A DNA stretch of 64,000 nt from Litomosoides sigmodontis (Eukaryota > Nematoda > Chromadorea > Rhabditida > Onchocercidae): assembly GCA_963070105.1 (NCBI GenBank), contig OY718805.1, positions 5,948,001 through 6,012,000 of the forward strand. Reading direction: 5' to 3'. A program made the position numbers and the translations under genes. The notes below the pieces were generated by a model, which was not told where the DNA came from, searched no databases, and worked only from the letters and a program-made list of their open reading frames with translations. Every line of letters begins with the position of its first letter. The stretch's first letter is position 1. This document shows positions 49,514 through 61,881 of this stretch, one piece after another.

Positions 49514-50619
49514 AATGGCTTCATCTTGTCAAAACTCTTGTTAAAGCTCACGTTTTTGTCGTTCCTCAAATTTTCTTGTTAAGTACCACAGGGAAATCTT
49601 TTTATTTTATTTCAATAATTTTCATCTCTAAGCCATCTTGTTGACCAAGGCGTTTTGTATAATCTTAACTGATAGCTCACTTGAATTGATTTTATAGGAT
49701 TGTATTCGAAATATAACGCAGACACTCTTTACCTTCGACGAAAAGTTGCCTATTTTAATAGACGCCCAGCGGAAATGGTCAAATCTCGGGAAGAGCTCTT
49801 GACTTTTGTTCTGTTTTAACTCCTAGGCCTTAAGTCAGTGAATGTTTAAAACAAGGGGCGATTGAGCTTAGCCACAGATTGACGAGCTAGTTCCGTGTCG
49901 GCACGAATTATCATGTATTATTTGTAGAATTATAGCAAATCAAGTACCACTTCTATGCCGTCTTAGGTCATTTCCACTCAAAGTTTGTTTCAAAAGGGCT
50001 TGAAGTTTCTCTTTCTCGTTGAATCGTTGTAATTTTTATTGAGCATTGTTAAATTCTCAAAAATTTCACAAAAAAATGCATATATTATTTATATGGGTGA
50101 AAATACGTCTTGTCAAAACTGAAACTTGTGAGAGGCAAATTGCGAATTCACTTTGAATTTGGGTCATTTAGATAAGCCGATTTGTGATAGAAAAAAAAAC
50201 GATAGATGTGGTCGACCTATTTAAACTGACCGTTGTTCCTATTGTCGCGTTCGCTCCCTATATGAATCTAATGACGACGACTGTGCGTGCCATCACAAGA
50301 AGTAGCAAAATTTGCTCTCAAATTTTATTTGATTTAAATTTCATTAAATCAACGTAAATTGTTCAAATGAAATGAGGCTTTCAGCATTCCAAAGAAAAAA
50401 GTCATTTGAGAAGCATTTAAGAATGGTTGAAATCTGATTACTGACCTCTGCTAAATCATTCAATGAAGCAAAAATATTTCCAGCTTTAATTTTATGAAAT
50501 AATGATCGATTGATCTGTTTGTGCACCTTTAGATAAAAATTTGTTTTAAAATTTTGTTTCAAAAAAGAAATTAATCTACCTGGAAAGGGACAAGATCAAT
50601 TACTTTGTTAATTTAGATG

Positions 50620-50680
50620 TCTATAATTTCTAATTTACCGGCTATTTTAGTCTATAATTTCTAATTTACCGGCTATTTTA
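50620..50680. repeat. 31-bp tandem duplication
   Basis: The unit starting TCTATAATTTCTAATTTACC and ending GGCTATTTTA is repeated twice, directly adjacent, without mismatch. Confidence 0.9.
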
Positions 50681-51111
50681 AGGAATATAGAGAGATACAA
50701 GGAGAAAGAGGAAGGGAGGGAGGGAGAAGCAAAGAAGGGAAGGAAGTCATTTCATCTGGTGTGTGACGGAAGTATCCGCGAAGTCGGTCTGTGTCCATCA
50801 CACCCCATATCCATCATGTGCTCAGTGTGCTAATTAGCATTAGCGAAATAAATTAGAATGAATCACGCTTCTTGATGTTAATGTATTTACCCAAGTCCTT
50901 AATGATTAAAATTTATTTAAACGAGGACGACTCTGCGTGCAGAAGCAATTCTAACGAAGGAGAAGACTTTTGATTGTTCAGGTTCTAGTAGTGCTACGAC
51001 ATACCAAACAGACACAGAGTTTCCCACTCACAATTCTGTTGAAGTATTTTTATAAAGCGAAGAGTCGGTTTAGATTTAAGTGAAATTTTGAAATGGTATA
51101 GATGACAGATG

Positions 51112-51300
51112 AGAAAGAGAGAGAGAGAAAGAGAAGGAGAATAGCCCATAGCTGTCCCGTACTCTCTGTCGTTTCCTTGCACTCAATGAACGCTTGCAGG
51201 CAAACATCAAACGCCTGTGGTATCGATAGCACGCGTTTTATTTCCCGTTTTCATCTTTCCCTCTCCCTCTCTCTCTCTCTCTTTCTCTTTTTTCCCTCTC
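51112..51300. repeat. paired GA and CT microsatellites
   Basis: A GA-rich run (about 51112-51140) and a CT-rich run (about 51258-51300) lie about 120 bases apart in opposite orientation, so they could pair as a stem in a transcript. Confidence 0.75.
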
Positions 51301-51471
51301 TTTCTATTGCTTCCTATTTTGTTATTTTGAGCAGTTTGAAAAAAAATTAATGTATGTGTAATTGACCAGATCGTCCACTTACTACTCAATCAGCACATTA
51401 CAATGTTGGTGCATGTCTTTCCAATCGTTCATTTACTTTTCCAATAGGCTAATGTTATTTTACTCTCTTCT

Positions 51472-51525
51472 AATTTAAAACCATTTTTTGATTTCACTAA
51501 TTTAAAACCATTTTTTGACTTCATT
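51472..51525. repeat. ~30-bp tandem duplication
   Basis: TAATTTAAAACCATTTTTTG plus following bases occurs twice in a row with one or two mismatches. Confidence 0.8.
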
Positions 51526-51692
51526 TGTTATGATTGTTTTTATTGCAAAAATTAATATATGAGGAGGAGAATTAAAAAGCTGTCGGATAGATGTAGCAAC
51601 ATTTAGTCCTTCGAGTATTTTTATTTTCATTTCATTTGCAGCCTTCTCTTCAAACAGTTTTTTCGTCATTCTTTCAGCTACCTTTCTGTACA

Positions 51693-54600
51693 ATGGAAAA
51701 TACGACAGAAAATAGTAAGTATTATTTTTTGACGATTTTATCTAATTGTCTCATTTTATTTTAAGTCGAATTTTCAAAGCAAATTTCATTTTCCACTTTC
51801 CCAAACAATTAATTAATTTAAACAATACGCTTCCTACATTTCCTTTTACGCTTACGTGTGGATAAGCTCATATTTCATGCAGATGTCCGTCGCACGATAC
51901 GCATTCACGTGGAGCCTATAGACGTCGAACTGGACGAGGAGGGTGCCATTCTAATCACAACCCTTCAGTCCGCTCTGCCTGGCGCATTCGGTCTCTATTT
52001 TTATGACAACGATTGCAGATCGTCATTGCGATTCGACGGTAAAAAGCTTCGACCGCCCGGCGATGGTTGGAAAGATCGAAAATATTACGCTTTACTCGGT
52101 AGGTTCGTGACACGTCCACAACCACAACAGTTGTGGAAACTTACCGAAACTATCCTTCCATTAGACTCTTCAAACTCCACTTCAGTGTTAATCAGAAAAG
52201 CTTTACAGATGTTTGTGATAGTTAAACTGCATAATTTCGATTTCAATTAGTCCTACTTTTCCTTTTGCTACTAAATACTATCACATCTAACGTATCAGTG
52301 GCAATTTAGGAAGACGGAAAAAAGTAATCAATTTTTCCTGTTATGTTCATTAATTCTTTCTCTGTACTTTGTTACACCGTTGGTAAATAATTTAGAAAAA
52401 GCGAATAGCATTCATAGGTGTTCCTTATTTCTCTTCATCACTTCATACCACAACCTCCCCTTCAAGTTAAAATATCATTTTATACTGCAAGAATTTTCGT
52501 TTCTTGAAAGATGCAGAGGGATACTGATTGTTTTATTTTTTTTACTTTACCTTTAAAAAATCCAAAAGGATAGGCTATTCGAAAAACGGTTTTAAGGTAT
52601 AAAAAATCCATCGATTAGGAATACGTCAGTGGATCAAGATAATGTGTAAGCGAAACTCTCAACTGTTTTAGGTTGTCGACCGTTCGACTACCCATTTGGG
52701 AGTTACACGAATGCGACGAAGCAGTTTGAGCGCTCCGTGAATACTGTTCAACGTCTACTGGCTAATCATAAATTATTTGGTAGTTAGTTGCTAAAATACC
52801 TACGTGCTTATAAGTACTAATTATGAAACTTCTTGCATCCCTTCAAATAACCGACAGCTTAATCGTCATATAGGTAGGTAGCAAGGATTTCTAAGAGTCA
52901 GTCTTTATTACTAAGAAATTTCTCAAAAAAGCAAAGACAAAACGATAATAGCTGGCCTAACTGATTTTGAGCATTACCTTAAGCTTTACTGATCAATTAA
53001 ATCGAAGTAGCTTTTCGAAGTAGTTTTTGATTAAATTATGAGTAGAAATTACATATTTAGGGCCTGGCCTGTAGTTGATTATTTTGTGCTTGAATCGAGA
53101 GAGTGTGCAACAGTGATTGTCATGGGAAGGAGAGGAAATGTAGAACTCTCCATATCTACTGTTGATTACTCCCACCGACGCTTCTCTTTCAGATGTCGGT
53201 TTCGCAGAAAGGGATAACGTAACAAATGAAAGACGAAAAGCTGATCAATGTGGAGCCGCTGTCGGTTGTGCTATGCAAAGACTATTGACAGTTACTTCGG
53301 TAGTTAGAAAACCTTAAAAATTAATTGTTGATATCAAGTAGAAATTCGAAAATCTCGTAGGAACTTTTCCTTGGAGGTAATATTTGATTTTAATAGAAAC
53401 ACGGTGTTTCGGAAAGAATCGGAATAACGGATAATGAACAGACACCACTGGAAGAGCAATTCGTTGAGTTAGCAAGAATTTCAACAGCTAAAGACTCGAT
53501 CATTGCACAGCAGCGCTCCGACATTAAGGTTGCTAACGAAAAGTTAGAGCAAAAGGAAAGGTATAAACATATTCAATATTTTGTGCAATACAATTTCAAT
53601 TTTTTGAGGGTTTGAAAAAATTATAATGATTGAGTTTCAGTGTAAATCTGATGTTTCACTTGAGATTTGCAAATAGAATTTAGAATTTGCAACAAAAAAA
53701 GAGATTGAAAAAAAAGTAAGAAGCATGGAAGTTCAGTTAGGGATTTATTTGAACGGAAGAAGAAGTGTTTTATCGAAAGTGAACAAAGAACAAGAAGTAT
53801 TGTGCAATGTTTTTCAGGTCAGTGAAACGCTTGCACAACGATTTGTCAAAACTGATAGACAGCTATCGTGTGAAAGAGGAAGAACTAGCTTTGCTCCGTT
53901 GTTTAAGTGAGGACCAGAAATTTATGTGCAAAAAGGCAAGTGATACTGGCTTTGCTATTGTTCATTAAAAATCATCCGGTTTTTTGATTAATAATTAATG
54001 TTCTCTGTCTGCACCATCTGAAGTGAATTAGTAAATTTTTCTATTGGTAAAAGAAATGTGAATTAGTAAAAATTAGTAAAAATAATTTTTTAGGATAGTT
54101 ACAGTAATTTATCTTAGGTTAATCAACTTAAAAGCAAATTAATGGATCGAGAAAACATTATTGTTGCTCAGAGGAAAGAAATCGAATTTCTTGTTAGAAA
54201 GTAAGCATTCTATTTTTCGACACTCTGTGAAATGTTTGAGCTCAAAACTGACATTAAATAAATTGAGGATGGCCGCACCAAATATTGAACAGCTTCCATC
54301 GAAAGAGATGTCCAATCTGGGTAAAACTTGGGAATCTGCCGACAAAGTGACTGTAAAGGCGTCTGAATCAGGTGGAGAAGACGTGGATCAAAATGATGGA
54401 GAGACAAAGGTTTAATTTATGGAAAAAGTGTAAAATTAAATATTTTCTATGAGGACTTCTGAAGTTAATTATCCATCTCCTTATCGATTAGTGCTATCAT
54501 TGACTTCTTTCCAAATCTCTTAATGTGAATGAAAATCGTGTTTTACACGTTTTAACTTCATTCGTGGATTCAATTAAAGAAAATTTTAATTAATCAGACA

Positions 54601-55540
54601 AGAAGATGTTGTCTGTTTTCTAAAGCCAAAAACTGCTATTGCTCTGAACAATATTTTAACTTCTTTATACAATTATAGTCCACAACTGCACAGTGGTAAA
54701 GCTTCGTAAGGCACTGATAAAAATATTAGATAGTTAACAAGGTTTGTCTGACTTTCGCCACATATTTTCTTAAAATTTGAATTCTTCTCCTTGTGTTACA
54801 GCACTTAACCACCGACGAATTGGCGAGTGCGCTGGCTCGCACAAAGGCGCGGAACGAGCAGTTGGAGAAGGAAGTGAATGTTGCAGGCGAAAAATATCAA
54901 CAACTGAATGAAGTTTACACTGCTGTAGTGGCTGAAAATACAAAACTGATGGCTGAATTAGCACAACTGTCAGTTCAGCGTGATATTTTCCATTTTCCTC
55001 GAAAGTTAGGAAGTGAACCTTTTTGAATTTGAAAAGTCGCTGCTTAAAAATCTATCAGCAACGGTCGGATAGTGAGGAAGAGGAGTAAGGGATTAATAAG
55101 GCAACTAACTCATCGGACTAGGGAAGCTAACAGACACTGACTTAGGGAACGCGAAACACCAACAAATATTCTCATCAAGAATGATTCGCACAGCACAGAA
55201 GATGTTGAAAGCGATGAAAGCAAGTGGAACTCTAAGGTAATGAAGGAAATTTTTCAATTAGACTACCTAAATTTTCCGACTCGTAGCGAAGTTACAAAAG
55301 TGTTTTTTTTTCATTACTCCTCTGATTCGATAAATTAGTGGGAGTAAAAGCCCCTTAATATCAGCCTGCTTGAAATTATAACTCAGTTCTGTGTCCGTTG
55401 TATTGAAAACGAGTTAATCTTTCGAATTGTAGCATTTGGTCGCATTAAAGCAAGATTTGGATGTAAGCGAAAAACGTACCGCGAGATTGACACGTACGAT
55501 ACGAGCGTTGACGGAGTCAAGTGATAGTGAGCTGAGGTGA
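51693..55540 (+). CDS. TDP-43 N-terminal-like domain / coiled-coil protein
   Basis: Twelve in-phase exons: 51693-51714, 51883-52098, 52672-52779, 53193-53299, 53397-53560, 53818-53935, 54118-54200, 54268-54409, 54802-54972, 55059-55084, 55146-55236 and 55433-55540, about 451 residues. Residues ~10-80 resemble the TDP-43 N-terminal oligomerisation domain: IRIHVEPIDVELDEEGAI, then TLQS-x-LPGAFGL, LRFDGKKL and GDGW-x(4)-YY line up with IRV...PIEI, PGACGL, VRLVEG and DAGW of TARDBP. The remainder is charged, heptad-rich coiled coil (VKRLHNDLSKLIDSYRVKEE, LARTKARNEQLEKEVN) with acidic Ser/Glu linkers. No RRM or Gly-rich tail follows, so it is not TARDBP. Intron 6 uses a GC donor (AAAAAG/GCAAGT). 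The end of exon 9 and the small exon 55059-55084 are the least certain parts. Function unknown. Confidence 0.75.
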
Positions 55541-57786
55541 CGCACGATGATTTGCTTAATCCTCTTTAATCGCTGATCGGTTTCCTTTTTAATTTGCATG
55601 ACAGCAGTGTAATTATTGCATCTTTTCAACTCCACTTTTTCCCTATTTGGCTTCTGCAGTGCAAATCGTTGTGATACTCAACTTTTTATAAGGATTACTG
55701 CATTCAAATAACTTTAATTGGCGAGAATTTTTTCTTCAATCTATAAAGGAGAAGGGATCAAGCAGCTTTAGTGATGGAAGGCTTTGTTGCAAAGCAAATA
55801 AGATCTTACGCAAGTTCTCCACATATTTCGTTTTTATACAATTAACTTTAACTGCTTCAGCTGTGTGCAAAACAGTCTGGTTTTTATTTGTCGTTATTCC
55901 TGATGCTGTATGCTAGATATTTTATTCATGTACATTTCGGTTGGGAAAATTTGTGATACAAGAAAGCGCACTTTGTTTTCGTTTTTGTTGAATTACGAAT
56001 TGAATGACAACAGGTCAGATTTCGAAAATTGATGGGGGAAACCATCGTTTTGTATGCTTCTGAATTGTGGAGTAGGAATGTAGCATTTAGCTGAGCACTG
56101 ATATCACTACTTTTAGAGCAGCAGACACAACTGCAACAAGAAGTGCGATGAAGTATTTGCTCGATCAGACGGATGCAAAAATTCAGGTCTGAATATTTTT
56201 TAGTGTACTTCATATGTGAATAAAGCCTGAGTTACATTTTTGCATACAAAATAGGTAGTTGGATGAAATATCGCTTAATAAGAAGTCTCATTACAGAACA
56301 GAAGTTTAGCTAAAAGTGTTTGAACGATCGCCGTATGCGAGAACTGATGTTGCGGTGCTCTTCGCATGCACTTATTGTTTGGAAATTAATTGAAGATGTT
56401 CCAGCTGTAGTTTTATTTGTGTGATATTTACAACTGGTAGGATAGTGAGCAAATCGACATTACTTTGCTTTAATTGGTTTTCCTTAAAATCAGCTTAATG
56501 CACCGAACCTAGTTTTTCGTGATCGCTTGCTGAAAAGTTTTCAGTTTTCCTATAAACAATTTAATAATTCCGTCCATTTCAGATAACGATAAGCAAATGA
56601 TTTTATAAGTGAAGAAAGTCATTGAAGACATCTTTTACAATAATTTGTCTCATTTGATCCATAACATTAAACCATTCTGTTAATTTTCAAATTGCATGTA
56701 ATTAATTTATTGGTCGACAGTTTTTCAAAACCATTAATTGTCCAGTAAATAGAAATCCAGAGGATTCGTTATGTGCTCACTAATGAGAATTTTGTGACTG
56801 CTTTTTTTTGAAGCCTAATTCTCATTTAACATTGTTTCACATTTAAGTCGTATTGGTCTCAAAAGGATAGACTACTACTGGAGATTTGTGGACAATGTAT
56901 TTCACATGAATAGGAAGGAGAATTTCTTCAATCTCGCTTTCTTTTAAAGTTTTGAGCTAAGAATTGCAAAATCCAAAATGTAGTAAAATCAAAAAGATGT
57001 ACGAAAACGTAGGTCTACAAGATATATCACTAATTTCCTTGACTTTTATTGCTTGAATCTGTTTGCTTCAATCATTGTTGTCTGTTGCTATTTCTGAAAA
57101 CAGCACTTTTTAATAAATGATGGTGAAAAGTGGTCCAGTGGATTGAGTTGCTCTTTTTCTTGTAACACCGAATCAATCCATGAAAATAACATGCAAGTTT
57201 CAATATTTATTAAACGGAAATGAAAATACCGTACAGGGATCATTGTGAACGTCAAATGGTGACATGCGACTTCCAAGCAATTGAAACTTCTTAAAATTCT
57301 CCGTAAAACAAACGACGAACAAGTAACTTGCAAGTGCTTCGGAAGTCGTCAGAAGAACGAAAATAAGACAATGCTTCCGCAGCAGCAAAATGTTAGAGAC
57401 AATGTGTTCCAGATTTGTTTTGGACGTAAGGCGTTAAGCGAAGCGAAGCCTTCCGTACGTTAAGCGAAGCATTTTGGAATAAGGTACAAACTTTTTTGCG
57501 CACAACATTGTTAATTTTAAAATAAGAAATACGATTAATGCCAGTTTGAAAGCAAGCAATGCTTCAGACCGCTATACTTTCAGGCCGTTGGATCTGATGC
57601 TATATGTAAGCATTAGCCGTAAACAGAGAGCGCAAGATTCATTCGCGAAAAGTTTATTGATAGAATCAATTGCTACGAGGCAAACTGATCTCACTGTTGG
57701 ATCATTAGCATTGCAAGTTATATGGCTTATAATCGGTGGAGAAAGAAGAGGTTCAAATAATTCTCCGCTTAGTTACCGTTCCTTGC
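55541..57786. other. intergenic
   Basis: AT-rich spacer between convergent genes. No supported gene was seen. A short repeat of TTAAGCGAAGC occurs twice around 57430-57470. Confidence 0.45.
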
Positions 57787-58687
57787 TTACTGTTTCTTCT
57801 GCTTCATCCGCTTACTGCTTTTCTTTTTCTTTCTTTTGGAACTACTTTTACTCTCTTCCACTCCATGTGTGTCCGTTGCGGTTGATGACGGTGTTGGAAT
57901 CTGTAACATTTCCATTTCTAAAGCAGTAGCTGTTATTTTTGAATTAAAAATATAGAAGGCCAATTTTTCAGAAACAGTGTGGAATGCAACAGTTACGTTC
58001 CATTGTCATTCTCGAAGTACGAAGAAAGGATTCAAGGAGAACAGAGATCAACTGAAACGAATCCCACCTACCCTCATAATTTACACTTCTTTCTACAACT
58101 TGTGCTACAAATTCGAGGTGGATTCTGAAGTTTTAAAACATAACGAAAAAAGAAAATAAAAACGGAATGCACAAGAAAAGATGTAAAAAACAGAAGAGTG
58201 ATGATGTTAAAGCGCTTGCATTAGTTTCCGACGTTGGATCCGTAGGTTTTGCAGTGGCAACTACATCATCCTAAACATTTCTTTTTTAAGTTCCATGTTT
58301 TCATGAATTAAGTTCGATCCGTATCGAGGAATACATTCAGCGCAATACAGTTAGAGGAAGCGAGCATGAAAATATAAAATACTTACGTGTTTTCCAGCTG
58401 CTGCTGTAGCACCGGCAGAACTCTTTTTCTGAAAAAGAAGAAATCACTACTTCCAGATCAATACTCTCATGAAGTTCTATTTAAGGAGTGAAGTACTAAC
58501 AGCTACTGATGACATTAACACGAAGTTTACAAGCGATTACTAAAATTTCTCTGAAAAAGGATGAACTGTCCGGCTTGAGGTTAAAAGATCCATCTTCTGT
58601 CGTTTATTGCTCGCAACAAACCTTCACAACAAAGTAGCCTAGAGCGCCGACGATACACATTATTAGCAATAAGAAAAAGAACGACAT
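57787..58687 (-). CDS. small single-pass membrane protein with Lys-rich tail
   Basis: Minus-strand gene. Exon 58622-58687 starts MSFFFLLLIMCIVGALGYFV, a single hydrophobic helix ending in VVK. Exon 58387-58428 encodes KKSSAGATAAAGKH. An exon ending at 58270 begins DDVVATAKPTDPTSETNASA. The last exon, about 57787-57917, encodes MEMLQIPTPSSTATDTHGVE followed by a dense Lys/Arg/Ser block ending KRMKQKKQ and a stop. The first two exons are in phase 0. The junction between the third block and the last exon is unresolved; skipping directly from DD at a GTAGTT donor to ATTCCAACACC is one consistent option. The order (N-terminal anchor, small Ala/Gly/Ser linker, basic tail) suggests a tail-exposed ER or nuclear-envelope protein. 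No family was recognised. Confidence 0.5.
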
Positions 58688-60322
58688 ATTCGTCTTGGTA
58701 TGACTGATCACCAGTTAGTACACGTAATACAATGAATAATATTACGACTAAGAACTCCTTTCATGGCTGTTTTTTCCATGAAATTAGCATATGCGTAGAA
58801 TAGGGATGAGCAGATGATAGCCTACTGTAACAGAAAGCTGGAAGAAAATTCAACATCTCTGAACCTAACACTTTCAAATCATTTCTTCAGCAACTCGCAA
58901 CCTCAACACTTCCTTACCGAGTTGTAGGACTCAAGTTTTCATGGTGGAATTAGTGCTTCTCGCAAGACACCACGCTCGTGCTTACACCGATCTCTCCATT
59001 GGAGGGCCTTTATTTCGCGTTTTCTAATAATGGTTTTTCTTATTTCGTTAGTTTCATTTAAGAGGTTAGTCGCGCTGCACTACAATTATATCTGATGGCA
59101 TTTCAATGTACGTACAGTGCGAACCTCGCAGTATAAAATACTTTTAAAATCGTAGTATTTATGCTGTAGCAACTTAATGCTGCCAGTTTTGCTGTAACTT
59201 AATGTTGCCGTTATGAGACTGTGTTCAAGCACACCACGTGAAGGAATCGAAGTCGATATCTTAGACCTTAGTCTTTCGTCACAAAATAAATGGTTAGTAA
59301 TCTCTGGAAATTCGACAACCTCCATTACATTCGTCTCATCCCTGATAGATCAGTATTATTCATAACTGCGATGGAACTAATTTTTGTAAAATTTTTTTGA
59401 AAAATTTCCACTGAAGGCTGAACGTTTTAATCACGAGTTTCAGAGGACCGAAGGAAATAGTAAAAAAGAGGCACTTTTCAATTATTTCACCTGACCTTTA
59501 CATTTACAAAAAAGAAGCACCGTTGTAACATTTGCAAATATCCAGCAGCTTCATTTACTGTAGTATATTTTAAATCCTTGAATTGATTACGATTCTCGCT
59601 ACAGTGCATATGATTTACAATAGCATTATTCGTTCAAGGATGGCATCGCGTATCTGCCGTGTAAATTTATCACGTTTTATTTTGTTGTATTTAAGAAGAC
59701 TTCACAAACTATCTGTGATCTTTTCAACGCATAAGTAAAATTTAGTAAGCACTGCAAAACATGTTAAGGAAAATGCTAACCAAAATTTATCGATATCCAC
59801 TATACGTGTCCAGAAGCCTATTACCTGTAATGTAAAAGAGGTTCATGAAGTGATTTCGACTTGATTTAAATTAATGTGACATGGAGCGGTCAATTTTTGT
59901 CTTGAAATTTGATACTATTTATTAAAGGTGTATACCAATACGCACATATTCCCTCTTGTCTTGGTTTAGCAGATCTTAAATTTTCATTTTTTCCGTCAGA
60001 AATTATCATTTAGAATGTAAGTTTTACTTCCTAATTTCTGATCATTTCTCATCAGCTAAGATTTCTCATTTCTCATCTGATCATTTCTGATCATTTCTCA
60101 GATCTAGATTCGTCTAGCCAGAATTGCAGATGTAATAATTCAGCTTCCGTTTGCTTGAGAAGTTTTACATCTTCACTTAATAAGTGACAAATTTTAATGC
60201 TTGGTTTTTTAGCAACTTCATTGTTGCATTATTGTCATTATCCTATTGATTTTACGCTTTTATGCTATGAACTCAGTTTTATTTTAATCTGTATAATAGA
60301 GATTAATTTTAGAACAACGGCG
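58688..60322. other. intergenic, possible divergent promoter
   Basis: This stretch separates the minus-strand small membrane-protein gene from the plus-strand PDCD10 gene. It contains a short cluster of TCTGATCATTTCTCAT-like repeats at about 60037-60100. No gene was recognised. Confidence 0.45.
60037..60100. repeat. short imperfect tandem repeats (TGATCATTTCTCAT-like)
   Basis: CTGATCATTTCT and TTTCTCAT units recur four or more times within 65 bases upstream of the PDCD10 gene. Confidence 0.7.
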
Positions 60323-60469
60323 ATGAATGAAGAAGGGGGATATCTAGGTGCGATGACATATCAGTGCTTGTATAGTGGCGTATTAGATCGTATTGTCCAA
60401 AATCGTCGGAATAACGACACCGCTATCCATGTGATTCAAGTAAGGCATTATATAAAACGATTTCTCGTT

Positions 60470-60551
<82 letters not shown>

Positions 60552-61881
60552 TATGTTTTAGCGGTTGCGGAATACTTTGAGACAGGCTGATATTTCTTCA
60601 CCGTCCTTTCTCTTCGATTTCACGAAAGCCTTGCTGATGGACTCAGAGTTAAATGTTAACCTTCAGGTAATGCCTTTTCTTCTCCGTTCTTGTTCATGTC
60701 CATAATTCTGGAATTATTAAGATCGTTTGGCCTATAGCGCAGCACTTCTTAGAGTAACCTTATCGGTTACATGCCTCTTCAAAGGAATATCAGCTTCCAA
60801 GTCTTCTTAATAATTTCGCTCTTTAGTTCTTCACATCGAATTTTTTTGTGCAAACTGATTTTGCAGTCGATACTGCAAATATACATTCATGCAAAAGCGC
60901 TTTGAGTAGTGTAATTAACGATCTTAAATTTTGCAGTTTATGATTCACGAATTGTAGACAGAGCCACTGCTCTTCGAAAGATAATTTTTAAGTAAATGAA
61001 CTTATTAAGATATGTAAATATTAATTATCTCAGTGACATAAAGTTACTTTTTTCTATGACGGTTATATTACGAGTGATATTTCAAATTCTTTTGTTTGTT
61101 ACAGGAAGCTTTCTTGAGAAGGCAGGCAACTGCACCAACTGATGACTTAGAATTACGAAATCTACGTCAAGGAGAATATCAGCAATTATCGTCGAGGTTG
61201 AACTCTATCTACAAAGTTTGCAGTGAATTCTAATTTTATAAAATATAATATGAATTATGTTAAATGATTTTCTTCCAGGGCTATTGCTCTACGACGAGTT
61301 TTAGCTCGTGTACCTGAGGAAATGTCTGATCGACGGACTTTTCTGGAAACAATAAAGGAAATTGCCTCATCCATTAAGAAACTTTTGGATGCTACAAATG
61401 CAGTGATGCAAGTGATCCATCCGAGTATTCAACTTTGTAAGTTATTTTGAGTTTTCAGAAAATTTCCTTGACATTTAGGTTTTTGCTTTTTTTTTTTTAA
61501 CAGAGGAACTTAACTTATTTCTACTTATGTTCATGAATAATTTTCTAAATATTTGCAGCGGTTGAGAAGAGGAAACGGGAATTTGTTCATTATTCAAAAC
61601 GCTTCAGTAACACATTAAAAGAATACTTTAAAGATCAAAATGCAACTCAAGTATTCTTTTGTTATTGTTATCTGATTGCAGGCCGTAATCAACTACTGTT
61701 CATTTGGAGTTTCATTTAGCAAAATTAAAAATTTAGGTTTTTCCATTGCTCATTCGTTGCTTGTAATTTTCAGGTTTCAATTTCGGCTAACCAATTGATT
61801 TTCCAAACAGCCTTGTTGATTAGGACTGTTCGAGAGAAAATGCGGAAGGTAAATAATGACAATTTATATGGGAGCATTTAA
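60323..61881 (+). CDS. PDCD10: PDCD10 / CCM3 homologue
   Basis: Homologue of programmed cell death 10 (CCM3; ccm-3 in C. elegans), a cytoplasmic adaptor that binds GCK-III kinases and striatin in the STRIPAK complex. Six in-phase exons, 60323-60439, 60562-60666, 61105-61196, 61279-61436, 61559-61650 and 61774-61881, give 223 residues (human 212). The N-terminal part has the kinase-dimerising helices (LRNTLRQADISSPSFLFDFT; human counterpart LSAAQTLRAAFIKAEKE). The middle has RVLARVPEEMSDRRTFLETI and IASSIKKLLDATN. The C-terminal FAT-like domain has FVHYSKRFSNTLKEYFKDQN and ISANQLIFQTALLIRT. The final exon reads through a potential donor (AAG/GTAAAT) to a stop eleven codons on, which fits the family length. 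Intron 1 is mostly an AT repeat. Confidence 0.93.
60472..60548. repeat. (AT)n microsatellite inside PDCD10 intron 1
   Basis: About 77 uninterrupted bases of AT dinucleotides fill more than half of the 122-base first intron of the PDCD10 homologue. Confidence 0.97.

Larger units (their letters stand above)
49514..51692. other. intergenic with purine/pyrimidine microsatellites
   Basis: No supported gene. It contains a 31-bp tandem duplication, GA-rich tracts at about 50690-50750 and 51110-51140, a CT tract at 51260-51300, and a ~30-bp tandem duplication at 51472-51525. Confidence 0.5.

Noticed and set aside
53671..53720. Extra coiled-coil exon (NLEFATKKEIEKK)
   Set aside because: Its phase does not fit the flanking exons, whereas skipping it gives a continuous frame.
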